Shown here in pieces: positions 46,491-56,903 of a stretch of 64,000 nucleotides of DNA. Source of the stretch: a virus; the IMG/VR virus record IMGVR_UViG_3300031857_000037, positions 59,865 to 123,864 of that record; one strand, 5' to 3'. The notes below the pieces were generated by a model. The model searched no databases. It was given only the letters and a program-made list of their open reading frames with translations, and was not told the origin of the DNA. The translations under genes were made by a program, and so were the position numbers. Within the stretch, counting starts at the first letter, position 1. Each line of letters begins with the position of its first letter.

Positions 46491-48086
46491 ATGCCCGCCA
46501 TAATATCAGACCAGTTTAGAATTTTAAATGCAGATAACTTTGTAAAAAGTGTCTCTGGAGTAGGTGATACTTCTAACAAATACTATACTTTTATAGGACT
46601 TCCTAATAGTAATAATCCAGCTGCTGGTGGATCTGTGAATTGGGTTTCAAATACTCCATCTCCATTGGATGGATTTAGGGAAGAATATCAGGTTAAAGAA
46701 AGTATTATATCTTTAAAGCAAATTTCAAGTCAAGATGTACGAAGACTTGTTAGAAAAGTTACTTGGGTTGCAGGTAACACTTATGAAATGTATAGACACG
46801 ACTATGATGTATTCAATGTCACCTCTGTTACATCTCAAACAAGTTTATATGAAGCAAATTATTATGTAATAAACGAAGATTTGAGAGTTTATGTATGTTT
46901 GCAAAATGGAACTGATCCTGAAAATCCAAAAGGAAGACCTTCTTTTGACCAACCAACTTTTATTGATTTAGAACCTAGAGCAGCTGGTGCTAGTGGAGAT
47001 GGTTATATATGGAAATATTTGTATACTATCAAACCTTCTGAAATTGTTAAGTTTGACTCTATTGAATATATCCCAGTACCAGAAAATTGGGGCAATACTG
47101 GTGAATCAATATCTACAAAAAATAATGCAATTGATGGTAAAATTGAAGTTATTCTTATTAATAATAGAGGATCAAATTATCAACCAATTTCTACATCATT
47201 TTCAAATGTTCCTATTTTAGGTGATGGTTCTGGAGGAAAAGCAACTATAACTATTGACTCTTTTGGTAAAGTATCTGAAGTTTTTGTTACAGATGGTGGA
47301 AATGGGTATACTTATGGTACAATTCAATTCTATCCAGGAGCTCCTGGTTCCGAAATTACTGGTCCTTTGCGTCAATTAAGTAATACTGGAATCGGAACTA
47401 CATCAGTGGCTTCTTTCAATGTTATTATTCCACCAAAAGGTGGTCATGGATACGATATTTATCGAGAATTGGGTGCATATAGAGTTTTATTATACTCTAG
47501 ATATGAAACTTTAGAAAGTAACCCAGATATTATTTTGGGAAATGACTTTGCTAGAATTGGAATTTTGAAAAATCCAACAATAGTTGGAAGTAGTAACCAA
47601 TTATTAGATGCATCTTTGGTTAGTGGACTAAATGCTCTAAAATTATCTGGAGTTACAACTAATACAACATATGGTGTTGATTCTGTAATCAAACAGACTG
47701 TTGGATTAGGATCTACTGCAATTGGATTTGTATCATCTTGGGATCCAATAACAGGAGTTTTAAAGTATTATCAACCAACTGGTCTAGCTTCAAGTGAAAC
47801 AGGATTCAAGATTATTCCTTTCACATCCAATCCAGATGTTGGATATGGATTGACAATTAATTGTTCATCAATTGTTGGTCCAACATTATCAATTAATTCT
47901 AATTTTAGTGGCGTAAGTACCACAATAAATAATAGAATATATCAGTTGGGTCAAGAGTTTGTAGCGGGTATTTCCTCTGCTGAATATAATAAAAAATCGG
48001 GTGACATTATCTATTTGGATAATAGACAACCAATTCCCAGATCTGCTAACCAAAAAGAAGACATTAAAATTGTACTGGAGTTCTAA
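46491..48086 (+). CDS. 8: gp8-like baseplate wedge protein (531 aa)
   Basis: N-terminus MPAIISDQFRILNADNFVKS, then RRLVRKVTWVAGNTYEMYRH and GDGYIWKYLYTIKPSEIVKF match gp8 of T4-like cyanophages. T4 gp8 is 334 aa; this one is longer, with an insertion containing a GGNGYTYGTIQF motif as in the giant upstream protein. It is part of the wedge. Start at ATG 46491; the ATG at 46481 stops at once. Confidence 0.9.
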   Translation: MPAIISDQFRILNADNFVKSVSGVGDTSNKYYTFIGLPNSNNPAAGGSVNWVSNTPSPLDGFREEYQVKESIISLKQISSQDVRRLVRKVTWVAGNTYEMYRHDYDVFNVTSVTSQTSLYEANYYVINEDLRVYVCLQNGTDPENPKGRPSFDQPTFIDLEPRAAGASGDGYIWKYLYTIKPSEIVKFDSIEYIPVPENWGNTGESISTKNNAIDGKIEVILINNRGSNYQPISTSFSNVPILGDGSGGKATITIDSFGKVSEVFVTDGGNGYTYGTIQFYPGAPGSEITGPLRQLSNTGIGTTSVASFNVIIPPKGGHGYDIYRELGAYRVLLYSRYETLESNPDIILGNDFARIGILKNPTIVGSSNQLLDASLVSGLNALKLSGVTTNTTYGVDSVIKQTVGLGSTAIGFVSSWDPITGVLKYYQPTGLASSETGFKIIPFTSNPDVGYGLTINCSSIVGPTLSINSNFSGVSTTINNRIYQLGQEFVAGISSAEYNKKSGDIIYLDNRQPIPRSANQKEDIKIVLEF

Positions 48087-48091
48087 TAGAA

Positions 48092-51000
48092 ATGGCACAA
48101 AACACTAATTTAAATACGTCTCCATATTTTGATGATTTTGATCCGACAAAAAATTATCAAAGAGTTTTATTTAAGCCAGGAACTCCAATTCAAGCAAGAG
48201 AATTAACAACTCTCCAATCTATCCTACAGAATCAGGTTGAAAAATTTGGTAAACATTTTTTCAAAGAAGGATCTGTAGTAATCCCCGGAAATATCGCATA
48301 TGATTCCGAATATACTTGTGTTCAGATTGATCCTACTCACTTAAGTATCCCAGTAGTAACTTATTTGTCATTTTTAATTGGAAAACAAATAAAGGGTGAG
48401 ACTAGTGGAGTATTTGCTAAAATTGAAAATTATATTACTAGTGAAGAATCCGAAAATGATACATTCACTTTGTATATAAAGTATCAAAGTTCTAGTGAAA
48501 CTGATTTTACTCGTAGTACTTTTGTTGATGGAGAAAATTTAATCGTTCTGGAAAATATTGATTATGGGCTAGGTGTAATTAGATTAGAATCGTCATTTGC
48601 AACTACCATTATATCAAATTCTACTGCAACCGGATCTGCAGCAAAAATAGAATCTGGTGTTTATTTCATAAGGGGATTTTTTGTAGATGTTTTCCCACAA
48701 ACAGTAATATTAGATCAATATTCAAATTTACCATCTTATAGAATTGGTCTATCTATTTTTGAAGATATAGCCGTACCTTCTCAAGAAAATTTAGATTTGT
48801 TTGACAATGCTAGGGGATTTTCAAACTTTGCTGCTCCTGGTGCAGATAGACTCAGAATCGTAACAACTCTAATAAAAAAATCTTTAGATGATTTTAATGA
48901 TGAAAATTTTATTGAATTGTTGAGAATTGAAAATGGAAATATTAAGAGAATTCTCAGAAAGGAAGACATTCCATCACTAATAACGGATGAGTTAGCGAGA
49001 AGAACAACTGATGAATCTGGAGACTATTATGTAACTCCATTTAGAGTTGTTCCTAAAGAATCATTAAACGACAAAATAGGAAACAATGGTGTTTATAATC
49101 TAGGTCAATTAACCAAACAAGGAAGTATCCCTTCAGATGATTTATTGACATTACAAATTTCTCCAGGAAAAGCATATGTCAAAGGGTATGAAGTAGAAAC
49201 TCTTGTAACTGTAAATGCGGATCTAGAAAAACCAAGAACTACAACAACTGTTAATGATATAACTGTTCCTTTTAGTTTAGGCAACCAAGTAGAACTTAAT
49301 AATGTTTATGGATCAATTCCTGTTGGATTTGGTTCAACTAGTCAAGTAACTTTATATTCAAGAAGAACTGCAACTCCAGGTCTTCCTTCTGGTATTCCAG
49401 TAGGAGTTGCTAGAGTTTATGATTTAAAACTAAAAAATACTGCGTATGCCAATTCTTCAACTCCTTTTGAAGCGTCAGTTTACGATGTACAAACTTACAC
49501 ATATTTGACATTAAATACAACCGTAACTCTCACTAAACCATCATTCGTTGAAGGTAAAAATAGTTCAGCTTCTGGATATTTAACATCAGCTGTCACAAAT
49601 AGTAACCAAGTAGTATTATATCAAACTTCTGGCGAATTTATCGTAGGTGAACAATTAAAAATAGATGGTCAAGATATTTCTAGAACAATAGTTAGTGTTA
49701 GGGATTATGATCTAGGAGATATAAAACAACTTGTCGGATATGTTGGAACTACAACGTCTTTCACTGCTGATACTGTATTATCTGTAGGAGTTCCTATTGC
49801 ACCACAGGGTACTACATTTACTATTTCTGCAGGTTCTGGAGGAATAAGTACTGTAACAACATCAACTTCTACTTTTGGAGTGGGAATTAACACTGGAGAT
49901 ATTTTTGTTTATACTAAGTCCGGAGAAACAGTACCTACTTATAATAGAGTTACTTCTGTAAATGCTTCTGCAAAATCTATAAGTATTGAAGCAACTACAA
50001 GTGTTTCTGGTATCAATAGTGGAGGACTACCTACAAGTATAACAAATACGAGTGGATTGTTTAAAGGAGTATCTACACTATTAAACAATAAACAATCATT
50101 TTTATTCGCCGAGTTACAGAATCAAAATGTTGCAAGCGTTGATGTTTCTGATGCTGAAATAGTTTATAGAAAATCCTATTCTGTAACCGTTGCATCTAAC
50201 GGTTTGACAGCAACTTTAGAAAGTGACACTAGTATCACTTTGGAACCATTTGATGAGGAAGACTATTATTTAGTTTTTTCTGATGGTACTGTTGAAACAT
50301 TAACTTCCAGTCAGTTTACAATTACCTCAGGAAGAACTTTAACTTTAGTTAATTTAAGTAAAAATGGTTCTGCAACCTTAACCGCTACTTTAAGAAAAAG
50401 AAGACTAAAATCTAGAAAGAAAGTTTTTAATAGATGTGCAGTTTTAGATATTAGAAATTCTAGTAGTCGTTCATCTGGAATAGGTAGTACCACCCTTAAT
50501 GACGGTCTAACATATAGTTCATATTATGGTACAAGAGTACAAGACTCCAGAATATCATTAAATGTACCTGATGTAATCTTTGTTGCAGGTGTTTTTGAAT
50601 CTTCTGATTCAAATGATGCTGAATTACCCAGATTGGAAGTTGTTGATTTAAATGCTAATATTTTAAATGCAATTAAAGGTGAAATAATTTATGGACAATC
50701 GAGCAATGCAATAGCAAAGTTTGTTGCAACTAATGGAACAAATCAACTAGAATTTGTATACATTAACGAAAATGCTTTCATTAAAGGTGAAAAAATTCTG
50801 TTTGGAGAATCAAACGTCAGTGCAAGAATAAGCTCTTTAATTGAAGGCGATAGAAATATCATGACTGATTTTCTTTTTGATAATGGTCAAACTTTAGAAA
50901 TAGCTGACTATTCTTCGCTTAGAAGAAAATCGGGTGTAACTGCACCAACAAAGAGGTTAAAAATAATTTACGATTATTACTATATTGATCCTAACGATAC

Positions 51001-54000
51001 GGGAGATTTTGTAACGGTTAGTTCATACGAACGTGAAAGATATTCTCAAGACATGCCAAGAATTTCTTACTATAGATCGAGTGATATTATAGACCTAAGA
51101 CCTAGAGTTAGTCCATATAATAGTGCTTTAACTCCATTTTCTCCGTTTGAATTTGATTCAAGAAAGTTTTTAGCTTCAACAAATTCTAGTCCATATAATT
51201 TTGCTAAAGATAGAGATCTATTTTTATCATATTCTTATTATCTTGGTAGAATCGATAAATTATATCTCAATAGATATGGAGAATTTTTCGTTACAAAAGG
51301 AGTAGCATCACAGACTCCAATTGCTCCAAATAATATTGAAAATGCTATGGAAGTAGCTACCATTACTATGAGTCCATATGTTTATAATGTCAAAGATGTA
51401 ATTGTCAAGTTATCATCGCATAAACGTTATAGAATGCAAGATATTGCAAGACTAGAAGATAGAATAAGAAATATTGAATATTATACTTCGTTGTCTCTCT
51501 TAGAAACTGATACTAAGAACCTATCTTTAAGAGACTCTCAAACTCAATTAGATAGATTTAAATGTGGTTTTCTTGTAGATAATTTCAAATCAATACGTTC
51601 AGGATCCTTAGGTGATTCTCAGCATAAGTGCAGTGTTGACACTGAAGAAGGAGTACTTAGACCTCAACACTATACCACTTCCATAGATCTTCTTTTAGGA
51701 TCGGAATCTGTAACCGGAATATCTAATATTTCAAATCCAGACGCTGACTTAAGATTTGTAAAAGACTTAGGAAATCCAAATACAGTCAAAGTTGGAGATG
51801 TTGTTTGTTTGAAATATAGTGATGAAGTATTTTTAAAGAATACTTTTGCAACTAGAGTTGAAAATGTTAACCCATTCAATGTTGTTAACTGGATTGGATC
51901 TATCGAATTAAATCCATCAACAGATACTTGGATTGAGACCAGAGGATCGAAGAGAACAATCGACCAGGAAGGAAATTATGAAGCTACACTGAGAGCTCTT
52001 GGTGCTGATAGTAATACTGGATTATCTCCAATTGATTGGGGTTCTTGGGAAACTACTTGGACTGGTAGACAAGAAATTGCCAGACAAAATGTACATACTA
52101 TATTCCAAGGATCCACCTTTGTGGGTTCTACCGGTACTTGGTGGAGAGAAGAACAAACTTTCAGAGATCAATATTTAACATTTGCAAATGTTACTACTCT
52201 TAATACTACAAGACAATCTAGACAAGGTGTTCAATATAAAGTTGGTGAAAGAATAGATTCTGTTAACTTGGGAACTTCTGTTGTATCTACAGAAATTATT
52301 CATGTAATGAGATCTAGAAATATTGAGTTCATAGCAAAAAGATTAAAACCAAAAACAAAAGTTTATGCGTTTTTTGATAATGTTGATATGAACAAATATG
52401 TTGTTCCAAAACTCATTGAAATTCAAATGGAAAGTGGTACTTTCACTGTTGGAGAAACAGTCGTTGGTACAGTAGGAACTACATCAATTAAATTTAGATT
52501 AGCAACTGCTAACCATAAGTATGGTCCATACAATCAACCTGAACAAGTTTTTACAGATAATCCATATTCTCCCACACAATTAATACCAATATCTTATTCA
52601 ACGACATCAACTATATTAAATGTTGATACAGCTTCTCTAGAGTTACAATCTGCTTCTGGATTCTATGGACACGTCATTCCGAACATGCAACTAAGAGGCG
52701 AAACTTCTAAGGCAGTTGCAAAAATAATGGATGTTAGATTAGTTACTGATGTTTCCGGTACTGTAATTGGATCACTGTTTATTCCTGATTCAAGACTACA
52801 ATCTACTCCATCATTTGAAACAGGAACAAAAACTTTCGTCCTTACAACTAGCTCCACAAACACCCCAATTGTTGGTGCTACAGATAGTATAGCTGATGTT
52901 AAATTTAGATCCTCCGGAACTATAAACAATACAGAAGAAGTTACTCTAAGAACAAGGAATGCAAATGTTGAGAGAACTAGTAGAACCGAAGAAAGAACTT
53001 TAACTTCTCAAGAGACAGAGTTAACAGCAGGAACTACTTTCATAAACCGTACTGTAGTTCAAACTAGATGGGTTGACCCAATTGCACAATCTTTTGAAGT
53101 TCCTGAAGAAACTGGAATTTTCATTACAAAATGTGATCTATTCTTTAGGACTAAAGATACTAATAATTTGCCGATTACAATGCAAATCAGAACTATGCAA
53201 ACTGGTTTGCCTACAACAACAATCATTCCATTTGGTGAGGTTGTTTTAGATCCAAGTCAGGTAAATGTATCGGAAGATGGTAGAACTCCAACAACATTTA
53301 CTTTCTCATCTCCAGTTTATCTTGAGAGTGGAAATGATTACTGTGTAGTATTACTTTCTGTATCTAATGAATACACTGTATGGATTTCTAGAATGGGTGA
53401 GGAAGATATAACAACATTGAATTTACCAGAGTCACAAAAAATAGTTGTGTCACAACAACCTTTATTAGGATCTCTATTTAAATCCCAGAATGGTGCTACA
53501 TGGGATCCTAGTCAATTAGAAGATCTAAAACTAACTCTTTATAGAGCGAAGTTTGTTACCGGATCTTCTACAGTTAGATTCTATAATCCAAAATTAGACA
53601 TCGGTAACAATCAAATCGTAACTTTAAGACCTAATCCATTAGATTGTATTTCTAAATCAACTTTGATTGGATTAGGAAAAAGTTTGACTTCTACAGAAGT
53701 TACTGGATTAACTCCAGGAAGTCCAATACTACAAAACAACAATCAAACTTTTAGATCGAATTTAAAGAGTATAGTTGGTTCTGTAGGAATTGGAAGTACG
53801 TTAGTGGTAACTTCAGCAGGAGCTGCATTTACATCTACATTTAAAACTTATTCTAATGTAGATTTAGTTTCCTTAACTGGTTTTGGTTTTGGTGCTAAAG
53901 TAAATCTAAGTGTTCAAAATGGAGTTGCTATTGCAGCTACAGTTTCTATTGGAGGTACTGGATATGCTTATGGAGATTCACTGAGAGTCAATTATACACA

Positions 54001-55576
54001 AACAGATGGACTTGGTAGTAATTTAATTCTTACTATTCCAAACAATGTAGGAATAATTTCTTCTTTCAATTCTTTATTAGTAGATAGAGTACAGGGAACT
54101 TTAAATCAAAATACTGTAGACAGTCTATACTATGTGGGTTCTTCTGGAACTTCACTTCTTGCTAATGCAACGGTAAATACAATAACTGATTTGACTGATG
54201 GATTGCATTTCAAAGTCAGTCATAATAATCATGGAATGTATTCTTTGGCTGATAAAGTCACACTTTCTGGAATTCAACCAGATCAAAAACCAGAAACATT
54301 GAAGGCTTTATATGATTCTACCTCTACAAGTGATATTTCGGTAAGTTCTGTTGGAATATTCACTAGTTTTGAAAACGTTCCTGTATCTTCAGTAAACCCT
54401 GGATATATTTTAATTGATAATGAAGTTATCAGATATACTGGAATAGTTACATCAACAAGTAGTCTAATTGGAATAACTAGAAATATTGATGATACTATTT
54501 CTGGATCATATGATATTGACTTCCCCATCTTTAAATATGAATTAAACGGAGTATCTCTAAGAAGAATCAACAAAACTCATAATTTATCTGATACAAACTT
54601 AGTAACTTATCCAACTGATTTGGATTACTATTATGTTAAGGTTGGAATGAGTAGTAGGGGTATTGATAGAACACCAGGAAATGGTCTTGGATATCCTGCT
54701 CTATACTTTAACGATGATAAGTCTTGTGGATCATATGATATTGTTCCTCTACTTGGATCACCAAGAGGACCTAAAGCGACTCAGAATATACCATTTAATG
54801 TTATTAGACCAAATATTCAAACATTATTACCACAAAAAACTTCTATATCTGCAAAGGTAAGAACTTTCAGCGGATCTACACCAGATAGCAATTTAACTCC
54901 ATTTTTAGATCAAGGATTTGTTGATGTATCTCTAAACTCAAATAATGAATTTAATTCACCAAGAATTATCTCTTCTCAAGTTAATGAAGAAACATATCTA
55001 TCAAGTTTTCCTGGTAAAAAATCTCTCACTATGGAGTTGACATTATCAACTCAAAATGAAAAAGTTTCTCCAATGATTGATTTGGATAGAGTTAATTTAG
55101 TTACTATTGCTAATAGAATTAATTCTAAAGTCGTAGACTATTCTACTGATCCAAGAGTTAATTCTCTGAAAGATGATCCAACCGCAGCAACATACTTAAG
55201 TAACATCGTTATTTTGGATAAGGCTGCTGATAATTTGAAAGTTTTCTTTGATGCTTTCCGTCATTCTACAAATGACATTAGAGTATGTTATAGAATCTTT
55301 AGATCGGATTCTCCTTCAGAACCTCAACTTTGGCAGTTATTCCCAGGATATGATAACTTGGATGCAAATCTACAAGTCATTAATTCGGCTAAAAACAATG
55401 GAAGACCTGATAAAAATGTAGCAAGTTCTACATCCGAAGATAACTTCAATTCTTATGAATTTACTGCTGCTAATTTACCACAGTTTAATGGATTCCAGAT
55501 AAAGATCTTAATGTCGGGAACTAATTCAGCATTTGTTCCAAAAATTAGAGACTTTAGAGTTATTGCAACGATTTAA
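48092..55576 (+). CDS. Very large DUF4815-type structural protein, gp10-position (2494 aa)
   Basis: The first 60 residues (PYFDDFDPTKNYQRVLFKPG, QARELTTLQSILQNQVEKFG) are the signature I recall as DUF4815, found in large cyanophage baseplate or fibre-base proteins. It follows gp8, where T4 has gp9-gp10. The middle includes a GGTGYAYGDSLRVNY motif shared with the giant protein. The C-terminus (VFFDAFRHSTNDIRVCYRIF, IRDFRVIATI) is a recurring cyanophage end, probably a virion-contact domain. It likely connects baseplate and fibres (inference). Confidence 0.85.
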   Translation: MAQNTNLNTSPYFDDFDPTKNYQRVLFKPGTPIQARELTTLQSILQNQVEKFGKHFFKEGSVVIPGNIAYDSEYTCVQIDPTHLSIPVVTYLSFLIGKQIKGETSGVFAKIENYITSEESENDTFTLYIKYQSSSETDFTRSTFVDGENLIVLENIDYGLGVIRLESSFATTIISNSTATGSAAKIESGVYFIRGFFVDVFPQTVILDQYSNLPSYRIGLSIFEDIAVPSQENLDLFDNARGFSNFAAPGADRLRIVTTLIKKSLDDFNDENFIELLRIENGNIKRILRKEDIPSLITDELARRTTDESGDYYVTPFRVVPKESLNDKIGNNGVYNLGQLTKQGSIPSDDLLTLQISPGKAYVKGYEVETLVTVNADLEKPRTTTTVNDITVPFSLGNQVELNNVYGSIPVGFGSTSQVTLYSRRTATPGLPSGIPVGVARVYDLKLKNTAYANSSTPFEASVYDVQTYTYLTLNTTVTLTKPSFVEGKNSSASGYLTSAVTNSNQVVLYQTSGEFIVGEQLKIDGQDISRTIVSVRDYDLGDIKQLVGYVGTTTSFTADTVLSVGVPIAPQGTTFTISAGSGGISTVTTSTSTFGVGINTGDIFVYTKSGETVPTYNRVTSVNASAKSISIEATTSVSGINSGGLPTSITNTSGLFKGVSTLLNNKQSFLFAELQNQNVASVDVSDAEIVYRKSYSVTVASNGLTATLESDTSITLEPFDEEDYYLVFSDGTVETLTSSQFTITSGRTLTLVNLSKNGSATLTATLRKRRLKSRKKVFNRCAVLDIRNSSSRSSGIGSTTLNDGLTYSSYYGTRVQDSRISLNVPDVIFVAGVFESSDSNDAELPRLEVVDLNANILNAIKGEIIYGQSSNAIAKFVATNGTNQLEFVYINENAFIKGEKILFGESNVSARISSLIEGDRNIMTDFLFDNGQTLEIADYSSLRRKSGVTAPTKRLKIIYDYYYIDPNDTGDFVTVSSYERERYSQDMPRISYYRSSDIIDLRPRVSPYNSALTPFSPFEFDSRKFLASTNSSPYNFAKDRDLFLSYSYYLGRIDKLYLNRYGEFFVTKGVASQTPIAPNNIENAMEVATITMSPYVYNVKDVIVKLSSHKRYRMQDIARLEDRIRNIEYYTSLSLLETDTKNLSLRDSQTQLDRFKCGFLVDNFKSIRSGSLGDSQHKCSVDTEEGVLRPQHYTTSIDLLLGSESVTGISNISNPDADLRFVKDLGNPNTVKVGDVVCLKYSDEVFLKNTFATRVENVNPFNVVNWIGSIELNPSTDTWIETRGSKRTIDQEGNYEATLRALGADSNTGLSPIDWGSWETTWTGRQEIARQNVHTIFQGSTFVGSTGTWWREEQTFRDQYLTFANVTTLNTTRQSRQGVQYKVGERIDSVNLGTSVVSTEIIHVMRSRNIEFIAKRLKPKTKVYAFFDNVDMNKYVVPKLIEIQMESGTFTVGETVVGTVGTTSIKFRLATANHKYGPYNQPEQVFTDNPYSPTQLIPISYSTTSTILNVDTASLELQSASGFYGHVIPNMQLRGETSKAVAKIMDVRLVTDVSGTVIGSLFIPDSRLQSTPSFETGTKTFVLTTSSTNTPIVGATDSIADVKFRSSGTINNTEEVTLRTRNANVERTSRTEERTLTSQETELTAGTTFINRTVVQTRWVDPIAQSFEVPEETGIFITKCDLFFRTKDTNNLPITMQIRTMQTGLPTTTIIPFGEVVLDPSQVNVSEDGRTPTTFTFSSPVYLESGNDYCVVLLSVSNEYTVWISRMGEEDITTLNLPESQKIVVSQQPLLGSLFKSQNGATWDPSQLEDLKLTLYRAKFVTGSSTVRFYNPKLDIGNNQIVTLRPNPLDCISKSTLIGLGKSLTSTEVTGLTPGSPILQNNNQTFRSNLKSIVGSVGIGSTLVVTSAGAAFTSTFKTYSNVDLVSLTGFGFGAKVNLSVQNGVAIAATVSIGGTGYAYGDSLRVNYTQTDGLGSNLILTIPNNVGIISSFNSLLVDRVQGTLNQNTVDSLYYVGSSGTSLLANATVNTITDLTDGLHFKVSHNNHGMYSLADKVTLSGIQPDQKPETLKALYDSTSTSDISVSSVGIFTSFENVPVSSVNPGYILIDNEVIRYTGIVTSTSSLIGITRNIDDTISGSYDIDFPIFKYELNGVSLRRINKTHNLSDTNLVTYPTDLDYYYVKVGMSSRGIDRTPGNGLGYPALYFNDDKSCGSYDIVPLLGSPRGPKATQNIPFNVIRPNIQTLLPQKTSISAKVRTFSGSTPDSNLTPFLDQGFVDVSLNSNNEFNSPRIISSQVNEETYLSSFPGKKSLTMELTLSTQNEKVSPMIDLDRVNLVTIANRINSKVVDYSTDPRVNSLKDDPTAATYLSNIVILDKAADNLKVFFDAFRHSTNDIRVCYRIFRSDSPSEPQLWQLFPGYDNLDANLQVINSAKNNGRPDKNVASSTSEDNFNSYEFTAANLPQFNGFQIKILMSGTNSAFVPKIRDFRVIATI

Positions 55577-55581
55577 AAATT

Positions 55582-55824
55582 ATGTTAGTACCTGTAGAAG
55601 GAAACATGGGGTTGTTTCGAGATGAGAACTCCAACGCTATTCTAAACTGTTCAGATTCTGAGTATAAAAAATATTTGGAATTAAAAACAGAAAAAATAAA
55701 TGAAGTTGATAGATTGAATCAAATTGATAATAAAGTGAATGAAATAGATCAACTGAAGTCTGATGTGAATGAAATGAAGGATATGATGAAGTTAATTTTA
55801 TCTAAATTGGACTCTGGATCATAA
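55582..55824 (+). CDS. Small virion-associated coiled-coil protein (80 aa)
   Basis: It reads VPVEGNMGLFRDENSNAILN, then KKYLELKTEKINEVDRLNQI and a coiled coil (NKVNEIDQLKSDVNEMKDMM). I recall this short protein between structural genes in several T4-like cyanophages. Probably a chaperone-like or minor structural part. Confidence 0.78.
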   Translation: MLVPVEGNMGLFRDENSNAILNCSDSEYKKYLELKTEKINEVDRLNQIDNKVNEIDQLKSDVNEMKDMMKLILSKLDSGS

Positions 55825-55827
55825 ATA
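55821..55827 (+). promoter_or_regulatory. Late promoter-like ATAAATA
   Basis: TCATAAATACTT overlaps the stop of the coiled-coil gene, 21 bases before the next ATG. Confidence 0.6.
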
Positions 55828-55847
55828 CTTAAAAACGGATTCTAATA

Positions 55848-56180
55848 ATGGCGGCAAGGAATGTAAACTTAGTTCTTGAACAAGGGGTTGACTTTCAAGC
55901 CACCTTTACAATCAGGAATACTAATAACGCACCATTAAATTTAACTGGGTATACGGGAATTTCCTCAATTAGGAAACATCCAACATCTTCCACGACATAT
56001 CCATTAACACTAACTTTTCCCGATAGGATCAATGGAAAAATTGCAGTTTCTATGGGATATACTGCAACTGACGCGATTGAAGGTGGTCGTTATGTTTATG
56101 ATGTTATTCTTATTTCTCCTAATTCTTACAGAACCCGAGCTGTTCAAGGAAATGTTCTGGTAACTCCAGGAGTATCATAA
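55848..56180 (+). CDS. Ig-like virion protein (110 aa)
   Basis: It reads VLEQGVDFQATFTIRNTNNA, NLTGYTGISSIRKHPTSST, then GGRYVYDVILISPNSYRTRA and GNVLVTPGVS. This alternating-strand pattern is typical of small Ig-like structural proteins of cyanophages and of tail-base proteins. It probably decorates the baseplate. It overlaps the next gene by TAATG. Confidence 0.82.
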   Translation: MAARNVNLVLEQGVDFQATFTIRNTNNAPLNLTGYTGISSIRKHPTSSTTYPLTLTFPDRINGKIAVSMGYTATDAIEGGRYVYDVILISPNSYRTRAVQGNVLVTPGVS

Positions 56181-56857
56181 TGACAGATTACTTAGTAACG
56201 TTAAATGAACCAGGTCCTTATAGAATTGGTGTTGACTATGAAATTCCCACCAAATCTATTCAGTATGGGAATATCATTCTTGACAATATAAACTCTCAGT
56301 TTACTGGAACTGCACATACTTTTGGATTAGCTGCGACTGGGACATCTTATGTTCCAATCAATGATCAACAACTGATTGTTGTAAAAAACAATCTTGTAAT
56401 GGAACCAATTGAAGATTATACAACATCCACAAATAATATAATATTTACTGTTGCTCCTAATCCTGGAGATGATGTTTTTATTATTGCTCTTGCAACAACA
56501 GCGGATTTAACCAGAACAATCAACTATGTTATAGATAGTGGTTCATTTGCAATGATTCCTGGAAATAAGGGTTCAGTTACTTTGGATGTAAGTGGGGTCA
56601 TAGAATCTTTAGTAATTTTGTCAGACCAACAAGGGGATCTGACTTTAGATATTAAAAAATCAACATACTCGACATTTCCAACCTTTACTTCTATAGTTGG
56701 TGGAGTATATCCACAAATGACAAATGCTAGAAAAGTTAGAGATGATAACCTAGTTAATTGGGACACAACTTTGGTTGCTGGTAATATTTTGACCTTTGAT
56801 GTGGTATCTGTGAACAATATAAATCGTTTTCTAGTTTCTTTAAAATTAAAATTATAA
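56180..56857 (+). CDS. Beta-rich virion protein (225 aa)
   Basis: It starts in TAATG. It reads GPYRIGVDYEIPTKSIQYGN and GNKGSVTLDVSGVIESLVIL, ending INRFLVSLKLKL. Repeating strands suggest a fibre or decoration protein, as in cyanophage genes at this place. No exact family. Confidence 0.75.
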   Translation: MTDYLVTLNEPGPYRIGVDYEIPTKSIQYGNIILDNINSQFTGTAHTFGLAATGTSYVPINDQQLIVVKNNLVMEPIEDYTTSTNNIIFTVAPNPGDDVFIIALATTADLTRTINYVIDSGSFAMIPGNKGSVTLDVSGVIESLVILSDQQGDLTLDIKKSTYSTFPTFTSIVGGVYPQMTNARKVRDDNLVNWDTTLVAGNILTFDVVSVNNINRFLVSLKLKL

Positions 56858-56860
56858 ATA
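56853..56860 (+). promoter_or_regulatory. T4-type late promoter TATAAATA
   Basis: An exact TATAAATA overlaps the end of the upstream gene, 43 bases before the start of the next one. An AGGGGAG ribosome site is near 56889. Confidence 0.85.
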
Positions 56861-56903
56861 AAGATAGTTATTACAAATCATAACCTGTAGGGGAGTTGTT
56901 TAA

